Below, piece by piece: positions 48,482-60,349 of a DNA stretch of 64,000 bases. The stretch's first letter is position 1; the number at the start of each line of letters is the position of its first letter. Both the position numbers and the translations under genes were made by a program. Under the pieces are notes generated by a model that saw only the letters and a list, made by a program, of their open reading frames with translations, was not told where the DNA came from and searched no databases. The stretch comes from Hypericum androsaemum (lineage: Eukaryota > Streptophyta > Magnoliopsida > Malpighiales > Hypericaceae): positions 16,839,619-16,903,618 of the forward strand of contig OZ023182.1 in NCBI GenBank assembly GCA_963995505.1, in the 5' to 3' direction.

Positions 48482-51349
48482 TGTGACGGCCCAGAGTGCT
48501 CGTTCCAAGGTCGGTCTAACGCTAAGGTAACAAAGATTGACCGAAGCCGAGACTACTAACTACTAAACTAAACTAAGGATAAAAGCCGAAGCTGAGTAAT
48601 TTTGTGTGTATGATTTTTGTGATGTCCTCTATTGCCTTGCCCCGAGCTCTATTTATATAGACAAAGAAGACCGACCCAGCTTTCTCCTTAGCCCTGTTGT
48701 AATCAGACTCAAAGTCTTCAAAGCCTATCTCTAGCTAAGCCTATCCTTATCTGACCCGGATCCTTAGAAGCCTATCCTTATCCATCACGTGTATGACTCT
48801 AACGACCTGAGTTTATATGGACTCTTCAAGTCTATCCCATCCTTTATGGAGTCTATGTTCATCCCTATCCACTGAGAGTCTGAGTACGTCTGACCTTATT
48901 TAAAGTTACCTTTAATAGAGTCTGTTCCGAATTCGGTCTCTTCGCGTACTTCCCTTGCCTAGCCAACCTTCCTTAGAATCCACCTTAGTCAGGTCTTTTA
49001 ATCACTCACCAATGCCGAGTCTGGCATCTGTGCATAAGAGTTTACTTCGACAACCCTAGGTCGAAGTCTACTTCGACCATCTGACCCAAGGCCTCTTATT
49101 CCAACCATCCAAGGTCGAGGCTCCCTATTTCGACCATCCAAGGTCGAGGCTCCTCATTTTGATCATCCGAAGTCGACCCCCTCTAGGCCTTAATTCGACG
49201 ACTTGAGCCCTCTACCCCTGAGGCTTTAATTGGATGATTTAATGCATACACCCTCGAGGCCTTAATTCGATGACTCGAGTGATGGTCACTCGAAGGACTA
49301 TTTCGACGATTCCCAGTCGGAGCGCTTATTTCGACCATCTAAGATGATCCCTGACGAGCGTGTCGAAGCCCCTCAAAATAAACTGATATTTTGCGGCTTG
49401 CAAATTTGTAGTAAGCAAGGGAAGATACCGAGTCAGATCTAAGGAGGAACGATATTCAATTAATCTAACAAAGAAAAGAAAGAAACTAAAATGGGGGTTT
49501 TTGTTGTTCGAAAAGAAAATTAAACTAATAAAGGGAAAAGAAATATCTATGTAAAATTAATGAAAAGCACACGGTAGATTCAAGGTCGGAGAGGTAGGTT
49601 GATCATCAGATCACAAAAGATAATCTAACACATGTAGCAAGTAGAGGTAAATCTCCCGCAACTGCAAAGAGATCACTAACATCATCAATCAATTAGTCAA
49701 ACAACTGCCTAACTAATTGTTTACCATCTAATAGGCACAATGGCAACTAAAAGACAATAGCATTAAACACTGGATGTTCCTACTCCTAGCGATAATACTC
49801 AAAACCTTGGTATGTACAAACTAACCTTACTTATTCCTAGTTAATTAGTTTGATAACGACCGTTCCTCGCTGAATTAACCTTGCTCCTAGTTCAATTCCT
49901 AACTGCAACCGCTAATCAATAATCAATGGCGTATCAGTTCTAGAACAAAATTACAAACGCAAATCATTCAAGAACAAAAATAAGCAAAAAGAGATAAGCA
50001 AATACTACTGAGATAGATTAATAAAACCAAGATCCTCACAACCAAACCTGGGTCCCCTCCCTTAAATCTACTTAGAGGATTAGTTCCTCGTAGTCATGAC
50101 AAAGACAAAGTAAAATATGTTATGTTCTCTGGAATGAAAAATTCATCTAAAAATAAGTCTAGAGGGTTATATATAAGCCCTCCTAAGTGTAAAAACCTAG
50201 AGAAGTCGTTTCGAGAGTCCTCTGTGATGCATAAACCAAATTTCCATTACTGCCCTAAATATTCACCAATAAAATCTGCCAGATCAGCCTTTAGTGTATT
50301 GGTTGTAACTTCTTCTTCCGATCTCAGATTTAGGCATTCTTTATATGCACAGAAAGAGAAAAGAAAGATCTTCAATTGTCTGTCAAATACGCGTCCTCTA
50401 ATTCGGCTCCTAAATTGACCAAAATTCTCTTAAAAGTCAGCTGTCCTTGCTGAACTCCTTCCTCAAGTATAATTCCATACCAAATTTGCCTCATTTTCCT
50501 ACATTTTAGCACAAAGAACCCATTAGTCATCCAAAACTCAAATATTTACTAAAATGATACTAAACTAAAGACAAACATGTAAAAATGACTCAAAATCCTG
50601 TATGTTTAATGCGTATTTTAGACACACATCAATCCCTCCAAACTTGACCATCACAGAGCTGACCTGCTTATTTCGACCATCTGAAGTGGTTTCCTTATTT
50701 CGACGATCAAGCCCTTCATCACGTATTTTGACGATTTAAGCCCTGTCAAGCTTAACTCGACCATTTGGCTTGCTTAATTCGACCATTTGAGCTTGGTCCT
50801 TTCTAATTCGACGATTTTGACTCCTCAAGTCTCCAATTCGACAATTTTAGCTTGCTTAATTCGACCATTTGCAGCCAGATGATTTATGGTCACTTCAAAC
50901 CAACATTTGATCCCTTTTGGCTGCGAATTAGAAGAAGTTATCAACGAAAAAGTTGTAGATATACCTTTTGGATTTGCACAACAACTTGAATCACCTCAAT
51001 CCGAGGTTTGAGATACGAGCAATCTACTACAGCTCGACGGTCCTCACTGATGAAACAAGAACCGAGACTTGAAGCCTCGTTTTGACCCTCTTTGATGTGG
51101 AATTAGGAGAGGCCCTCTAAACATAAGTTGGAGATATACCTCTTAGCTTCTCGTGGCCAAAAGAATTAATTCATTCCAAGGTTCGGGTTGAGCGTTACTG
51201 TCGATCTACCAAGTACGAGAACTTCTTAAAGAGACTGAGGAAGTCCAACTTGATATGCCAGGCTGCCTTAAGCATACCCAGTCAAAGCGAGTTAACGTCC
51301 AAGTGCAAGTACCTCGGTGATTGCCTTAGTCAATCCCAAGCTCCCAACA
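48482..51349 (-). repeat. Unclassified repeat region, possible large gypsy-type LTR with insertion
   Basis: Starts TGTGACGGCCC at 48482 and a possible end CTCCCAACA lies near 51349. A minus-strand CTATATAAATAG near 48650 could be an LTR TATA box. Many short TTCGACCATC/TTCGACGATT words occur at 49040-49350 and again at 50665-50870. Between them, about 49384-50632 reads as a separate insertion. No target duplication was confirmed, so the boundaries are weak. Confidence 0.35.
49384..50632. mobile_element. Possible inserted retroelement fragment or solo LTR
   Basis: TGATATTTTGCGGC at 49384 to ACACACATCA near 50631 splits the TTCGACC-word tract. TG...CA ends and the phrase GCGGCTTGCAAATTTG suggest an LTR-type sequence of about 1.25 kb (inference). 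No coding frame is convincing. Confidence 0.3.
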
Positions 51350-51881
51350 TGTTATTTTTGTACTTCAACCATTTTTTCTAAAAGAATTTTTACTTATTTT
51401 ATTTCGTATCTACTTGACTTGATTGTAAGTGTTTCTTATTCTTTTGATGTGTTCTTTTGGGATCCGACAATTACCATCGCGCAAACCAAGATGAGTTACA
51501 ATTGTAACATATTGAAAATTCAAAATAGGCCCAATCCAAGAAGCCCAATTAGTTAAAGCTGTATCCGCCCATGAACAGAAAATAAAGTTGGAACTAAGTA
51601 AACGATTTTTTTTTTCAACATGGCCTTAAACAACAATAAATAAGTCAACAGATAGAAAAAAATATTTTAGTTTAATTAAGATGTTCCAATTTCAAATTAT
51701 TAAAAATGTAGTAGTATTAATTACTTATTGGGAGATGTAACTTTAGTAATTATTTGTCCCAATTTTATCTGATATCCCACAATTACACCATAATTCTGGA
51801 ATCTAAATAGCAAAATAGTCAAAACCAGATTTGATCTGGAAATTCTATTTCCAGTACCGTCCTTGACCCAATCCATTGCAT

Positions 51882-52044
51882 CATAACTGGACGACACATT
51901 GTATCATAACTGAGCGAATCATTATAACATAACTGACCAACCCAGCGCGCGTGCCAAGAAAAAATTGGGATAGCTTCGATTGACTCATTGCATCATAACT
52001 GGGTGACCTATTGTATCATAACTGAGCGACCCATTATATCATAA
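51882..52044. repeat. ~24-base tandem array (CATCATAACTGAGCGA type)
   Basis: Six to seven units of the form TTGTATCATAACTGAGCGACCCA, some as ATTATAACATAACTGA, in two blocks separated by CCAACCCAGCGCGCGTGCC. The copia derivative at 52050-54004 inserted in the last unit; CAATCCAGTGCGTG resumes after it. Confidence 0.7.
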
Positions 52045-52049
52045 CTGAG

Positions 52050-52328
52050 TGTTGGGATGGCAAAAAATAGGAAAGACTTATTTCCTATTCCTATTCTGAC
52101 TAGGTTTTGGACTCATAATCTGACCTAGATAGGTTACTTGTACACCAAGGGTTTGCCTCTATATAAAGGCATGTTACCCTTAAGTTTTTTGTATGGCTTT
52201 GTGGCTCGGAAACTCATCAATAAAAGTTCTCATTTCTCTCCGTGGATGTAGGCATTAGGCCGAACCACGTTATCTCTTGCGTCCGTATTCTTTGCGCGTT
52301 TTGTTCTCTAGTTGCTGAATTCCTAACA
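52050..52328 (+). repeat. 5' LTR of the copia derivative
   Basis: Starts TGTTGGGATGGC and ends GAATTCCTAACA; contains a CTATATAAAG TATA-type box. Matches 53721-54004 and the reversed solo LTR at 46847-47128. Confidence 0.93.
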
Positions 52329-52354
52329 AGTGGTATCAGAGCTAAGGTTGGAGG

Positions 52355-52927
52355 ATGTCGGATCACAGCGCGAAGTTTGCTCTTGTGAAGTTCGATGGTT
52401 CATTGAATTTCGGGTTATGGCAAAGGCGTGTCAGGGATCTCCTCGTGCAGCAAGGGATGGTTATCGCGCTCTCGGAGAAGAAGTCCGAGAAGATGGAGGA
52501 GCAAGAGTGGGAAGAGTTGGAGGCCAAGGCAGTAGCGAAGATTCGCTTGTGCTTGGCGGATGATGAGGAGCCATCAGCTGGGTTGTGGAAGAGAATCCAG
52601 GTCAGAGTCAAAGAAGTTCAATGGAAGTGGTTTCAAGTGCTGAGAAGGGCGTATGAAGGGGACTATCCAGGACGAACTGGGGATCAAGACAACGAGGAGA
52701 GATCTGCATCCACAACCATGGCCACATATTCAGACGGGTCAGATGGTGACTGGCTTTCTGTCTTATCAAGTCCAATGCATCCTAGTAATCTCTTTTTATT
52801 AGGGACCTTGGATTATAACAGTGATAGTTATAAAGGTATGCTAATGAAGGTGGAGAAGGATACGATGGTAGGGATGAAGGGTGAAAGGAAATACCTACAT
52901 GTTAGTGAGGCATATTATTGTAGGTAG
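52355..52927 (+). pseudogene. Truncated copia gag-protease fusion frame
   Basis: 190-codon frame from ATG at 52355, 13 bases after the primer site. Residues 1-70 are a copia gag N-terminus (KFALVKFDGSLNFGLWQRRV, DLLVQQG, WEELEAKAVAKIRLCLADD). Later residues resemble the region joining protease and pre-integrase (GDWLSVLSSPMHPSN, FLLGTLDYNSDSYKGMLMKV, MVGMKGERKYLHV), which in complete elements lies hundreds of codons downstream. So one or more internal deletions fused gag to the pre-integrase segment. The zinc knuckle and the protease catalytic motif are missing. Confidence 0.7.
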
Positions 52928-52929
52928 AG

Positions 52930-53720
52930 TCACATCAATGGGTCTGAAGGAGTTGGCAAAAGCTCAGGTCATATGAGGTTAGTTCGTATGAGGGAGCAAA
53001 GACTTGACATTGATGGTTTGAGTGTAGTTGAGATTCGCGGAGACATGGATAGCAAGCTATGGTTGTTTCGTGGAGGCATGGTTGGCAAGGAGTCATGGTT
53101 GTCTCGGAGAAGCATTGTTAGCTGGGCCCTGCTATGGTTGTCTAAAGGGACGTGCACGTCAAATGTGTTGGATAGGTTTTGCATTGGGCATGCGAAGCCA
53201 TTGGTGACACCACGGGCGAATCGGGTATCTCACTCAAGGCCGAATAGTAGAGTTCGAGGCATGTCGAGGGTTCTACTTAGTAGAACAAAAGGTTGCCCTT
53301 TGTATGCTATGGCGAGTAGCATTGGTTTGAGGCAAAAAGGTCCAACGGAAGAGCGGTTCGAGGTTGCAGAGCATAGGGCTGATCGAAAAATAGAGGGTAC
53401 TTCTATTGGTCGCAAGGTTACTTCAAAAAGTGGACTCGCTAGTTGGGGTTCAATGGAGGTTGGAGAAAATAGGCCAAGCAAGCTCAGAAGCTCAAGTTTG
53501 GGGGCTGGCTCCACGTGATTGAACAAAAGGTGAAGAGAAAGTTGAGATGGTCTTATTGATGCAGTTATCTATGGTCCGAGATGGAGTCGGTGAAGTCGGA
53601 TTAGTTTTGCAAGATCTCATGGTTCTTCATGGGGCGGTGTTTTGTCAAGGTGGAGTTTGTTGAAGTTCGGGTGGAGCTTCATGGTTCTTCCACGAGATGA
53701 TTTCTCGCCAAGGTGGAGAT
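52930..53720 (+). pseudogene. Remnant of copia RT/RNase H end and 3' internal region
   Basis: A frame near 53160-53340 has HAKPLVTPRANRVSHS and CPLYAMASSIG, which may correspond to the KPV.TPLA and GSLMYAM motifs at the end of copia RT. Stops and shifts elsewhere. Call is tentative. Confidence 0.4.
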
Positions 53721-54004
53721 TGTTGGGATGGCGAGAAATAGGAAAGACTTATTTCCTATTCCTATTCCTATTCTGACTAGGTTTTGGACTCCTAATCCGA
53801 CCTAGATAGGTTACTTGTACACCAAGGGTTTGCCTCTATATAAAGGCATGTTACCCTAAGGTTTTGTATGGCTTTGTGGTTCGGAAAGTCATCAATAAAA
53901 GTTCTCCTTTCTCTCCGTGGATGTAGGCATTAGGCTGAGCCACGTTATCTCTTGTGTCCGTGTTCTTTGCGCGTATTGTTCTCTAAGTTGCTTAATTCCT
54001 AACA
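53721..54004 (+). repeat. 3' LTR of the copia derivative
   Basis: Starts TGTTGGGATGGCGAGAAATAG and ends AATTCCTAACA; a purine-rich tract precedes it. Contains one more CCTATT unit than the left copy. Confidence 0.93.
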
Positions 54005-54251
54005 CTGAGCAATCCAGTGCGTGTTCCAGGGTGGTCCTGGACAAAAATACATGTCCAGGACCAAATAAGGTGCCAAAATAGTCAACACTATCGAAAGAAA
54101 CTAAGTTAGTGAAATCTACAAAGGACACGTTTTAGTTTAGTCCTAAAGAATACTTGATTTTCTTTAGTGGGAAAAAACTTGATTTTCTTGGGAAAAAAGG
54201 ACGGCGCAGAGCCACACACAATAGAGTGGTTAGCCCGTAATTCTCACCCAC

Positions 54252-54257
54252 CACGTG
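54252..54257. promoter_or_regulatory. G-box upstream of the PRR gene
   Basis: CCACGTGG, about 940 bases before the PRR start codon. G-boxes bind bZIP/bHLH light and clock factors (established knowledge); function here is inferred. Confidence 0.4.
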
Positions 54258-54345
54258 GTATGATCTCATCCATCCATATGGTCGCCTCAGCGTCACGTAT
54301 CCACTACCGCCCTCGGCGGAGATAATTAAAAAAGATACTTCGCCG

Positions 54346-54973
54346 AAAATATCTACCCTCAGATCCCATTTCTTTAATATCCGCTTGCACAAACTCCAGT
54401 GGTGGGCCCCATGCAGCTGTCCACTTGTCCCCACGGCATCACGAGATATTTAAAATATCTGAGGCCAAAGGGATGGCGGAGAAGCAGCCAACCACGGAAA
54501 TTTTTTATAAAGATTTAGTCAAAATTTTATCAGTTATTGATTCAAATGGTACAAATGCAAGAAATGTTAATAAGAGAATCGTACTTAAACAAAGTTTAGT
54601 AGTATTCGATTTTTAACAAAATTTTACCATTCGTTTAATTTATAATTAATCTTACATTATTTACTTTTTTCTTCTAAATTTTGTTGAAAGATTAATTGTT
54701 AAAAAATTACTATGTAAAGATTACAATAAAATTATTTGTTACTGCAATTAAGAGAAGAAAAAACATATAAAAAGTAGAAAATTGGCAAATAATGTTCCCC
54801 GATTTCTAGTTGGCCCTTTAAATGTGCACCACCAACTTAAAAAGTAAAATCCCCTCCCTCTGGTTGGTTCCTTTTACTTTATTAATTTAAAAAATAATTT
54901 CCTCCAATGGGGAATTTCCTTTTGATCTGGGTTGGATCTAGCTGACGTGGCAAGTACCCAGTTTAGATATTTT
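54346..54973 (+). promoter_or_regulatory. Evening-element cluster of the PRR promoter
   Basis: AAAATATCT at 54346-54354 and 54452-54460, reversed AGATATTT at about 54444-54451, and reversed AGATATTTT at 54965-54973. The evening element AAAATATCT is the binding site of the clock proteins CCA1, LHY and RVE8 (established knowledge), and these proteins control PRR5 and PRR9. Confidence 0.65.
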
Positions 54974-55197
54974 GCCGGACAAGGTTAATCCTGGCCGTCG
55001 GATAAAGTAAACCCCCGATCTCGCCCGTTGGATGGTCTCCAAAATACTAGAGGTGGGAAGGAGCTCCACAGATTTTTCCTCTCTTTTATCCTCCGGGCCT
55101 CTGATATTTCTCTCCCCTTTTTAGTTCCAAGGCGAGATTTTTATCTTCTCAACTGAGCCACAGAGCAAGTGGGAGAGCCAAGAGAATTGAAGGGCTA

Positions 55198-58100
55198 ATG
55201 GGGGAGCTTGAGGAACAAGGCATGAAGAGGAGGAGAGAGGAGGAGGAAGAAGATGGGGAGGAGGAGAGAGGAGAAGGAAGTAGTGGATTAAATGATGGCT
55301 TGGTCAGGTGGGAGAATTTGTTGCCTAAGATGGTCCTAAGGGTTTTGCTTGTTGAAGCTGATGACTCCACCAGACAGATTATAGCTGCGCTTCTCAGGAA
55401 GTGTAGTTACAAAGGTCTGTTTTCGAAATTCTCTCTTTCTTCTTTGTTTTTCTGATTGATTTGTGATCATTTTGAGGAGCTTTTCGGGTTTAGGTCGATT
55501 CGCAGCGAGGGGGCCGGGAATTTTTGTGTGTGTTATGTGCAGTTGCTTGGAGGGTGGAGTCCTATAATTGTATAGAAAGTAAAGCTGTAATCTTTGGGAA
55601 TATGGGATGTGTCTTTCTGTTTTTGGAAGGGATCCATTATCTTGGTTAATCCGCGTATTCTCTTATAATTCTCGCTTTATTGTCGAATTGGTATTGTTTT
55701 GAAGAGACAATTGCGATTGGTTATATGATCAGATGCACGTTTTCTTCAATCTGAGATCCAGATGTTACTTATTTGATGATTTGTTTAGTTTGACAATCTA
55801 AGATCTTCAATCTGAGATCCAGATGTTACTGTTTTTTTAAGATCTTCTCAAGGTTGTTTTTTTAATTGCAGTTGCTGCTGTTTCTGATGGCCTGAAGGCC
55901 TGGGAGGTGCTTAAAGGAAGGCCTCATGACATTGACCTTATCTTGACAGAAGTGGAGTTGCCTTCTATATCAGGATATCCTCTGCTTACATTGATAATGG
56001 AACATGATGTCTGCAAAAACATTCCTGTTATAAGTGCGTGCCCGAAGCAAAGTCTTCTCGTATTATTCGATTGTTTTTTGATTTACCGTACGTATACTAA
56101 CAAGCATCTCCTAATTTTGCAGTGATGTCTTCTCAGGATTCCATTAGTACAGTCTATAAATGTATGTTGAGGGGCGCCGCTGACTATCTTGTGAAGCCTA
56201 TAAGAAGAAATGAGCTTAGAAACCTATGGCAGCATGTATGGAGAAGACAATCTGTATGACAAGTTCTCACTTTGGCTTTCAGTAGTACTAGTAACCTTTG
56301 GAGATTGTACCTCCTAACCAGGCCTATCATTTTTCTTACCTCAGTCTGTTGGAGGGAGCTTCCCTCTCGATGAAAGCACTGGACAAGACAAGGCCGAAGG
56401 AACTTCTGAGAATAATGCTGCGAGTAACAACGGTAGTGGAGATGTGGGTGGTATCCAAAGAAGTAAAGAGTACACCGAGAAAGGAAGTGATGCTCAGGTT
56501 AGTGCTCCACCCTTTTAAGATATAAGAATTTACTTTGACCTAGGGAATTTGGCTTAATCAAACATGTTTCTATGTTGTAGAGCTCTTGCACTAAACCGGA
56601 AATGGAAGCCGAAAGTGCCCAAGTGGAAGATGCTCAGGACTTGGTTCAGATGAGGGAAAAACATACAAGCACTGTTCAGAAGTCTTCCATTCATGAAAAT
56701 AATGGTAATGGTTCTTCACCAATGCAACAACTTTTAACATATTCTGTCAATTAGGCAAAAGAGGAACTAAAACCGGTAAATCTGTTTCTCTTATTTCAGG
56801 TTCATCAGCTGCTGCCTACACTAGTTCTTTTGTTGTGGCGGGCGACAATTTGGAAAATGAAAATCATAGGTTGAAAGATATTGAAGCTAGTGAGGGTCAG
56901 GGAAACAATAATGTCACAGCCAACACTTCTAGAGAAGCCATTGACTTCTTGGGCACATCTAATTACGAATCCTTTTCAAATAATGCGAATTGCGAGCTGC
57001 AGTCTTCTCCTCACTTGGATCTAACCTTGAGGGGATCTCATTTTGGTGGCTTTGACAATCAAATTTTGGAAGACAGAAACATGCTCAAGCATTCCAGTGC
57101 CTCGGCCTTTACAAGGTGATTCTTAATGGCCTATTGAATGATATGAATAGGGCTAATTCACAGTCGTTTTCAAATTGGTTGGTCGGCTGGCATTCATTAT
57201 ATGGATGTTTCAGCTTTTTCCGAGCGTATAGCATCTAGTGAAGTGATCTGAATCTAATTTACTTACTTCCTTGCCAATTGCAGGTATTCAAACAAGGCCT
57301 TGCAGCCTTTTTTCCCAGTATTTTCTGCTGTCCATCAGCCAGAACCAGGGGCGACTTCTGATGCAAGAATGGCGACTAATGACGGTGCTCAAATGTCCAG
57401 TACAGTTGTTCATGCACCTAACACCCAGAGAAGTTCCTTATATCATGGCACTGGTCAAACCAGAGAGTCCGAGCCTACAACTTGCCTGCAACAAAGAGTT
57501 ATTCCGAATCAAGCTCCACCGGAAAGCATGACGATTGATAAACTGTGCAGCAGCTATGGATCTGTTTTTCCTCCCATGTTCTGCAAACAATCAAGTGCTT
57601 CACCAAGCCCAAGTTCGGCAGGCCAGCGAGAATCTGCACCCAGAGCAAGTGGATATCATTATTCGAATTTTGAAAATAATTTATCGTACCTCCATCATTG
57701 CCCTTCTCGGAACACAAATGACACAACCAACCAGAGTTCACAGAAAGAGCAGGAGCTCAGATTGGAAACTCCGGAAGATAATGGCCATATTTCTTCCGCC
57801 ACCGATCAGAGTGCTAGTAGCAGTTTCTGTAATGGTGTTGTAAGCCGTATTAACAGCATGGGCCATGGAAGTGCTTGTGGCAGTAACAGCAATCTTGATC
57901 AGGTTGCTCCTGGCAGAGCCGCAGCGGAGAGTAAAAACGAAGAAAACTTATTCGGACACAACCAAAACTGCCATCGACCTACCCAAAGAGAGGCAGCTCT
58001 AACGAAGTTTCGCCTGAAGCGTAAAGATAGATGCTTTGAGAAGAAGGTATTCCATCTATAATTGTGTCATATATTTTCGCTATTTTGATCACCAACTTAA

Positions 58101-58237
58101 CTACAGCTTACTAATACAATGCCTTTTGACAGGTGCGCTACGAAAGCAGGAAGAAGCTTGCCGAGAAGCGTCCTAGAGTTAAGGGGCAATTTGTTCGCCA
58201 ACTGCAAGTTGATCTCCCATCTGCAGAAGCCAACTAG
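55198..58237 (+). CDS. Pseudo-response regulator of the circadian clock (PRR5/PRR9 clade)
   Basis: Nuclear transcriptional repressor of the clock. Exons 55198-55414, 55872-56033, 56123-56253, 56345-56497, 56581-56704, 56800-57115, 57284-58046, 58133-58237 give 656 residues, in frame throughout. A very acidic/basic N-terminus ([18 protein letters not shown]) precedes the receiver-like domain (~residues 50-165: [46 protein letters not shown]). The phosphate-accepting aspartate is replaced by glutamate in LTEVELP, as in all PRRs. A central LDLTLR resembles the EAR-type repression motif region of PRR5/7/9. The CCT domain at the end ([17 protein letters not shown]...[23 protein letters not shown]) binds DNA. 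The conserved receiver wording fits PRR5/PRR9; I cannot split the two. Confidence 0.93.
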
Positions 58238-59999
58238 CACGTGATTGCGGATCGAACTTGGCAGATATAGCAATTCTAGGAACAGCATTGACGTTGTACA
58301 TTCTGCAGGCAGACTGATTCTGTGTTTCCACCAAATTTTCCAGAAGGGGAAAGTGCGAGAATCCGTTCCGGATCAAGGTGGACTTTCGTGTGGTTTCTTG
58401 AGGAGTAACATGACAATTCTTTGACCTCATTTGGTAGAAGTACATGTCCTCAGGGTGACTCCTAAATTTTAATTTTTTTCCTTCTATTCTACAGCACAGA
58501 TAATGATATAAGAGTAGAGGTCAGGCACTATGTATCTCTCTGGTTAGAATAGGATCACAACTCAGGAACAGCTTTATATTATGTTCAAGTTCTTCCTCGT
58601 GATGGCTCTTAACTTAATTGTCATGTTATTAGATACGCGAAGGAGGTGGATTATTCTTGCGGTTTGTTTATGTAGATTGCTGTTATATTTGTTCTGACTA
58701 GTAATATTTTTCTATTCTACGTGCTCTCTATTCATAATAATTTGGGAAAACTTTACTGTAGTACCATGTGGTATATGGTCTTGAAAATACATCAAACGCT
58801 TACCTATGGTTTCAACAGCTTCACAGTTAACAACTCGGGCTGTCCGATCATCTGCCACTGTCATCTTTATGTAGTCGGTCATCGCAGCTAGCCGTGCTGA
58901 CGTGGAAAATTGGAAAAGTTTCAAAATAGTCTCAGATTTTTTTGGGTCAAATACACTTTGAGTATTTTGTGTTACGAGAAATAGACAATTTACATCCGGA
59001 GATAAACCACAAGATATTTTTTTGGGGATTTTTATTACACGGGTGAAAAATATCTATTTCTCATAACACATAGTAGTTAAATGTATTTAACCCAATTTTT
59101 TAATATAATTTTTCAAAAAGTTAAAAGTACAAAATCGAAGTTCTTCCAAAAACAAAACGTAATTATACCATTCCGAACCAAACCATCGAACCCACTCCCT
59201 TCCCCTGCCGGTGTTCTAAAGTGAAATTTTCTTAAAATTTTATCCCTAGAAATGTACCGTCCTGTGAATGAGGATTACAAATCGGATCCTCAATGTACAT
59301 ACTAATTTTATAATGACATAATCATATTCTTAGCTTCTAATTTAATAAGGGTTAATCCAACTCCAATTGTAATAATAGGGCAGATGAACAAGTCCAAAGA
59401 AAGTCATGTCTCAGCGGGCACTCGTAAAGCTAAAGCTTTCTTTGCTCACCACAGATTTTCCATGTCCCTCTGCTTTGGATTCTTTTCAACGAATCAGCTT
59501 TGTTCAACGAAGATAACGTAGTAGCCATTGCCAATTGCAGTCTAGCTATTTATGCACATTAGAGTTGATTTACTATAACCCTAAATAAAACGCACGATGT
59601 ATTATCGATTCTAAAGTCACTAAAACGCACCAACGTATCTCCACATAACGACAAAGGCTATGAGAGAAGACTTCTACCACTTTAAAAAGTCTCTGCTTCG
59701 ATAATTCATAAATAAAGTATATGCTAACAAGTCAAATGTAGTAATATAGCCGTAACGCCTCCTAATAAACATCAAATCTAAATTAACATATATTTGAAAA
59801 GCTAGTCCAGAGAGAGCGAGAGTCCATTTTAAAAAAGAAAAAGTTTTAGCAGTAGTTGACCCCAGCAAATTAAGCTTCCAGGAAAAGCGTCGCCAAAACT
59901 TTGGTTATCTGCGCACCAAGATGGCCAGATATATACGAAAGTAGTCCACTAGCCTGCCCAAAAGTTTAAGACAATCAGTAAAATGAAAATTTCACACTA
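58238..59999. other. PRR 3' region and intergenic
   Basis: About 300-450 bases of likely 3' UTR, then AT-rich sequence. An imperfect inverted repeat (GTGTTACGAGAAATAGAC near 58969 against TATTTCTCATAACACA near 59057) stands out. A possible eroded Mutator-like copy is discussed under rejected items. No gene recognised. Confidence 0.5.
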
Positions 60000-60119
60000 A
60001 TAAATTAGCCCATTCCATTTGACGTGAGATTCTCTCCAACACCTCTATGTCCTTCCCTTGCTGCAATGTGTCCAAGTTTTCCTAAAAACAAGGAAGACGA
60101 GTTAACATTAACCGCAAGC

Positions 60120-60340
60120 TTCGCCTGGTCCGCGTTTTTCACTACGATCCTATCTGATAAAACTAACGTAATTAGTTTTCTGAGAGAAGAGAAAAGAGGA
60201 AAGGAGAGAGGAAGAAGTTGAAACAGATTTGGGAGGAAGAAATTATATTCCTCATTTTGTATTGATTCCTTTTGTTGTACAGGTATATAAAGTGCGAATC
60301 GTAACAAACTAACTAGCTGACAAAAGATAGCTGTACACAT
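60120..60340 (-). repeat. Probable 3' LTR start of the copia element
   Basis: On the minus strand the pol stop (60350) is followed by AATAAGGGACCATG, a purine-rich tract, then TGTACAGC near 60338, the likely LTR start. A TTTATATACC box near 60285 would be the LTR promoter. The left boundary is a guess because the second LTR is outside the window. Confidence 0.5.
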
Positions 60341-60349
60341 GGTCCCTTA

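Larger units (their letters stand above)
52050..54004 (+). mobile_element. Ty1/copia deletion derivative (non-autonomous)
   Basis: LTR 52050-52328, primer site TGGTATCAGAGC 52331-52342, short internal part, purine tract GGTGGAGAT just before LTR 53721-54004. The 5-base duplication CTGAG is at 52045-52049 and 54005-54009. Complete relatives are ~5 kb; here only 1955 bases remain because most of pol is missing. The ends are intact, so it could have moved using proteins of a complete relative. Confidence 0.92.

Noticed and set aside
49040..49370. CRISPR-like array suggested by regularly spaced TTCGACCATC words
   Set aside because: Spacing and repeat sequence vary, repeats are only ~10 bases, both orientations occur, and the DNA is clearly plant nuclear.
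50122..50418. 98-codon plus-strand frame
   Set aside because: Lies inside the putative inserted retroelement at 49384-50632 and has no recognisable motif.
58742..59234. Possible fifth copy of the GGGAAAAG Mutator-like family (starts gggaaaactttactgtagtacc, ends like its inverse)
   Set aside because: Only the outer ~25 bases resemble the family, the inner arms do not pair, and no 9-base duplication was convincing.
59040..59990. Search for a small RNA or tRNA gene near the hairpin at 58969-59070
   Set aside because: The inverted repeat is imperfect and AT-rich, and no tRNA-type A and B boxes or conserved RNA were recognised.
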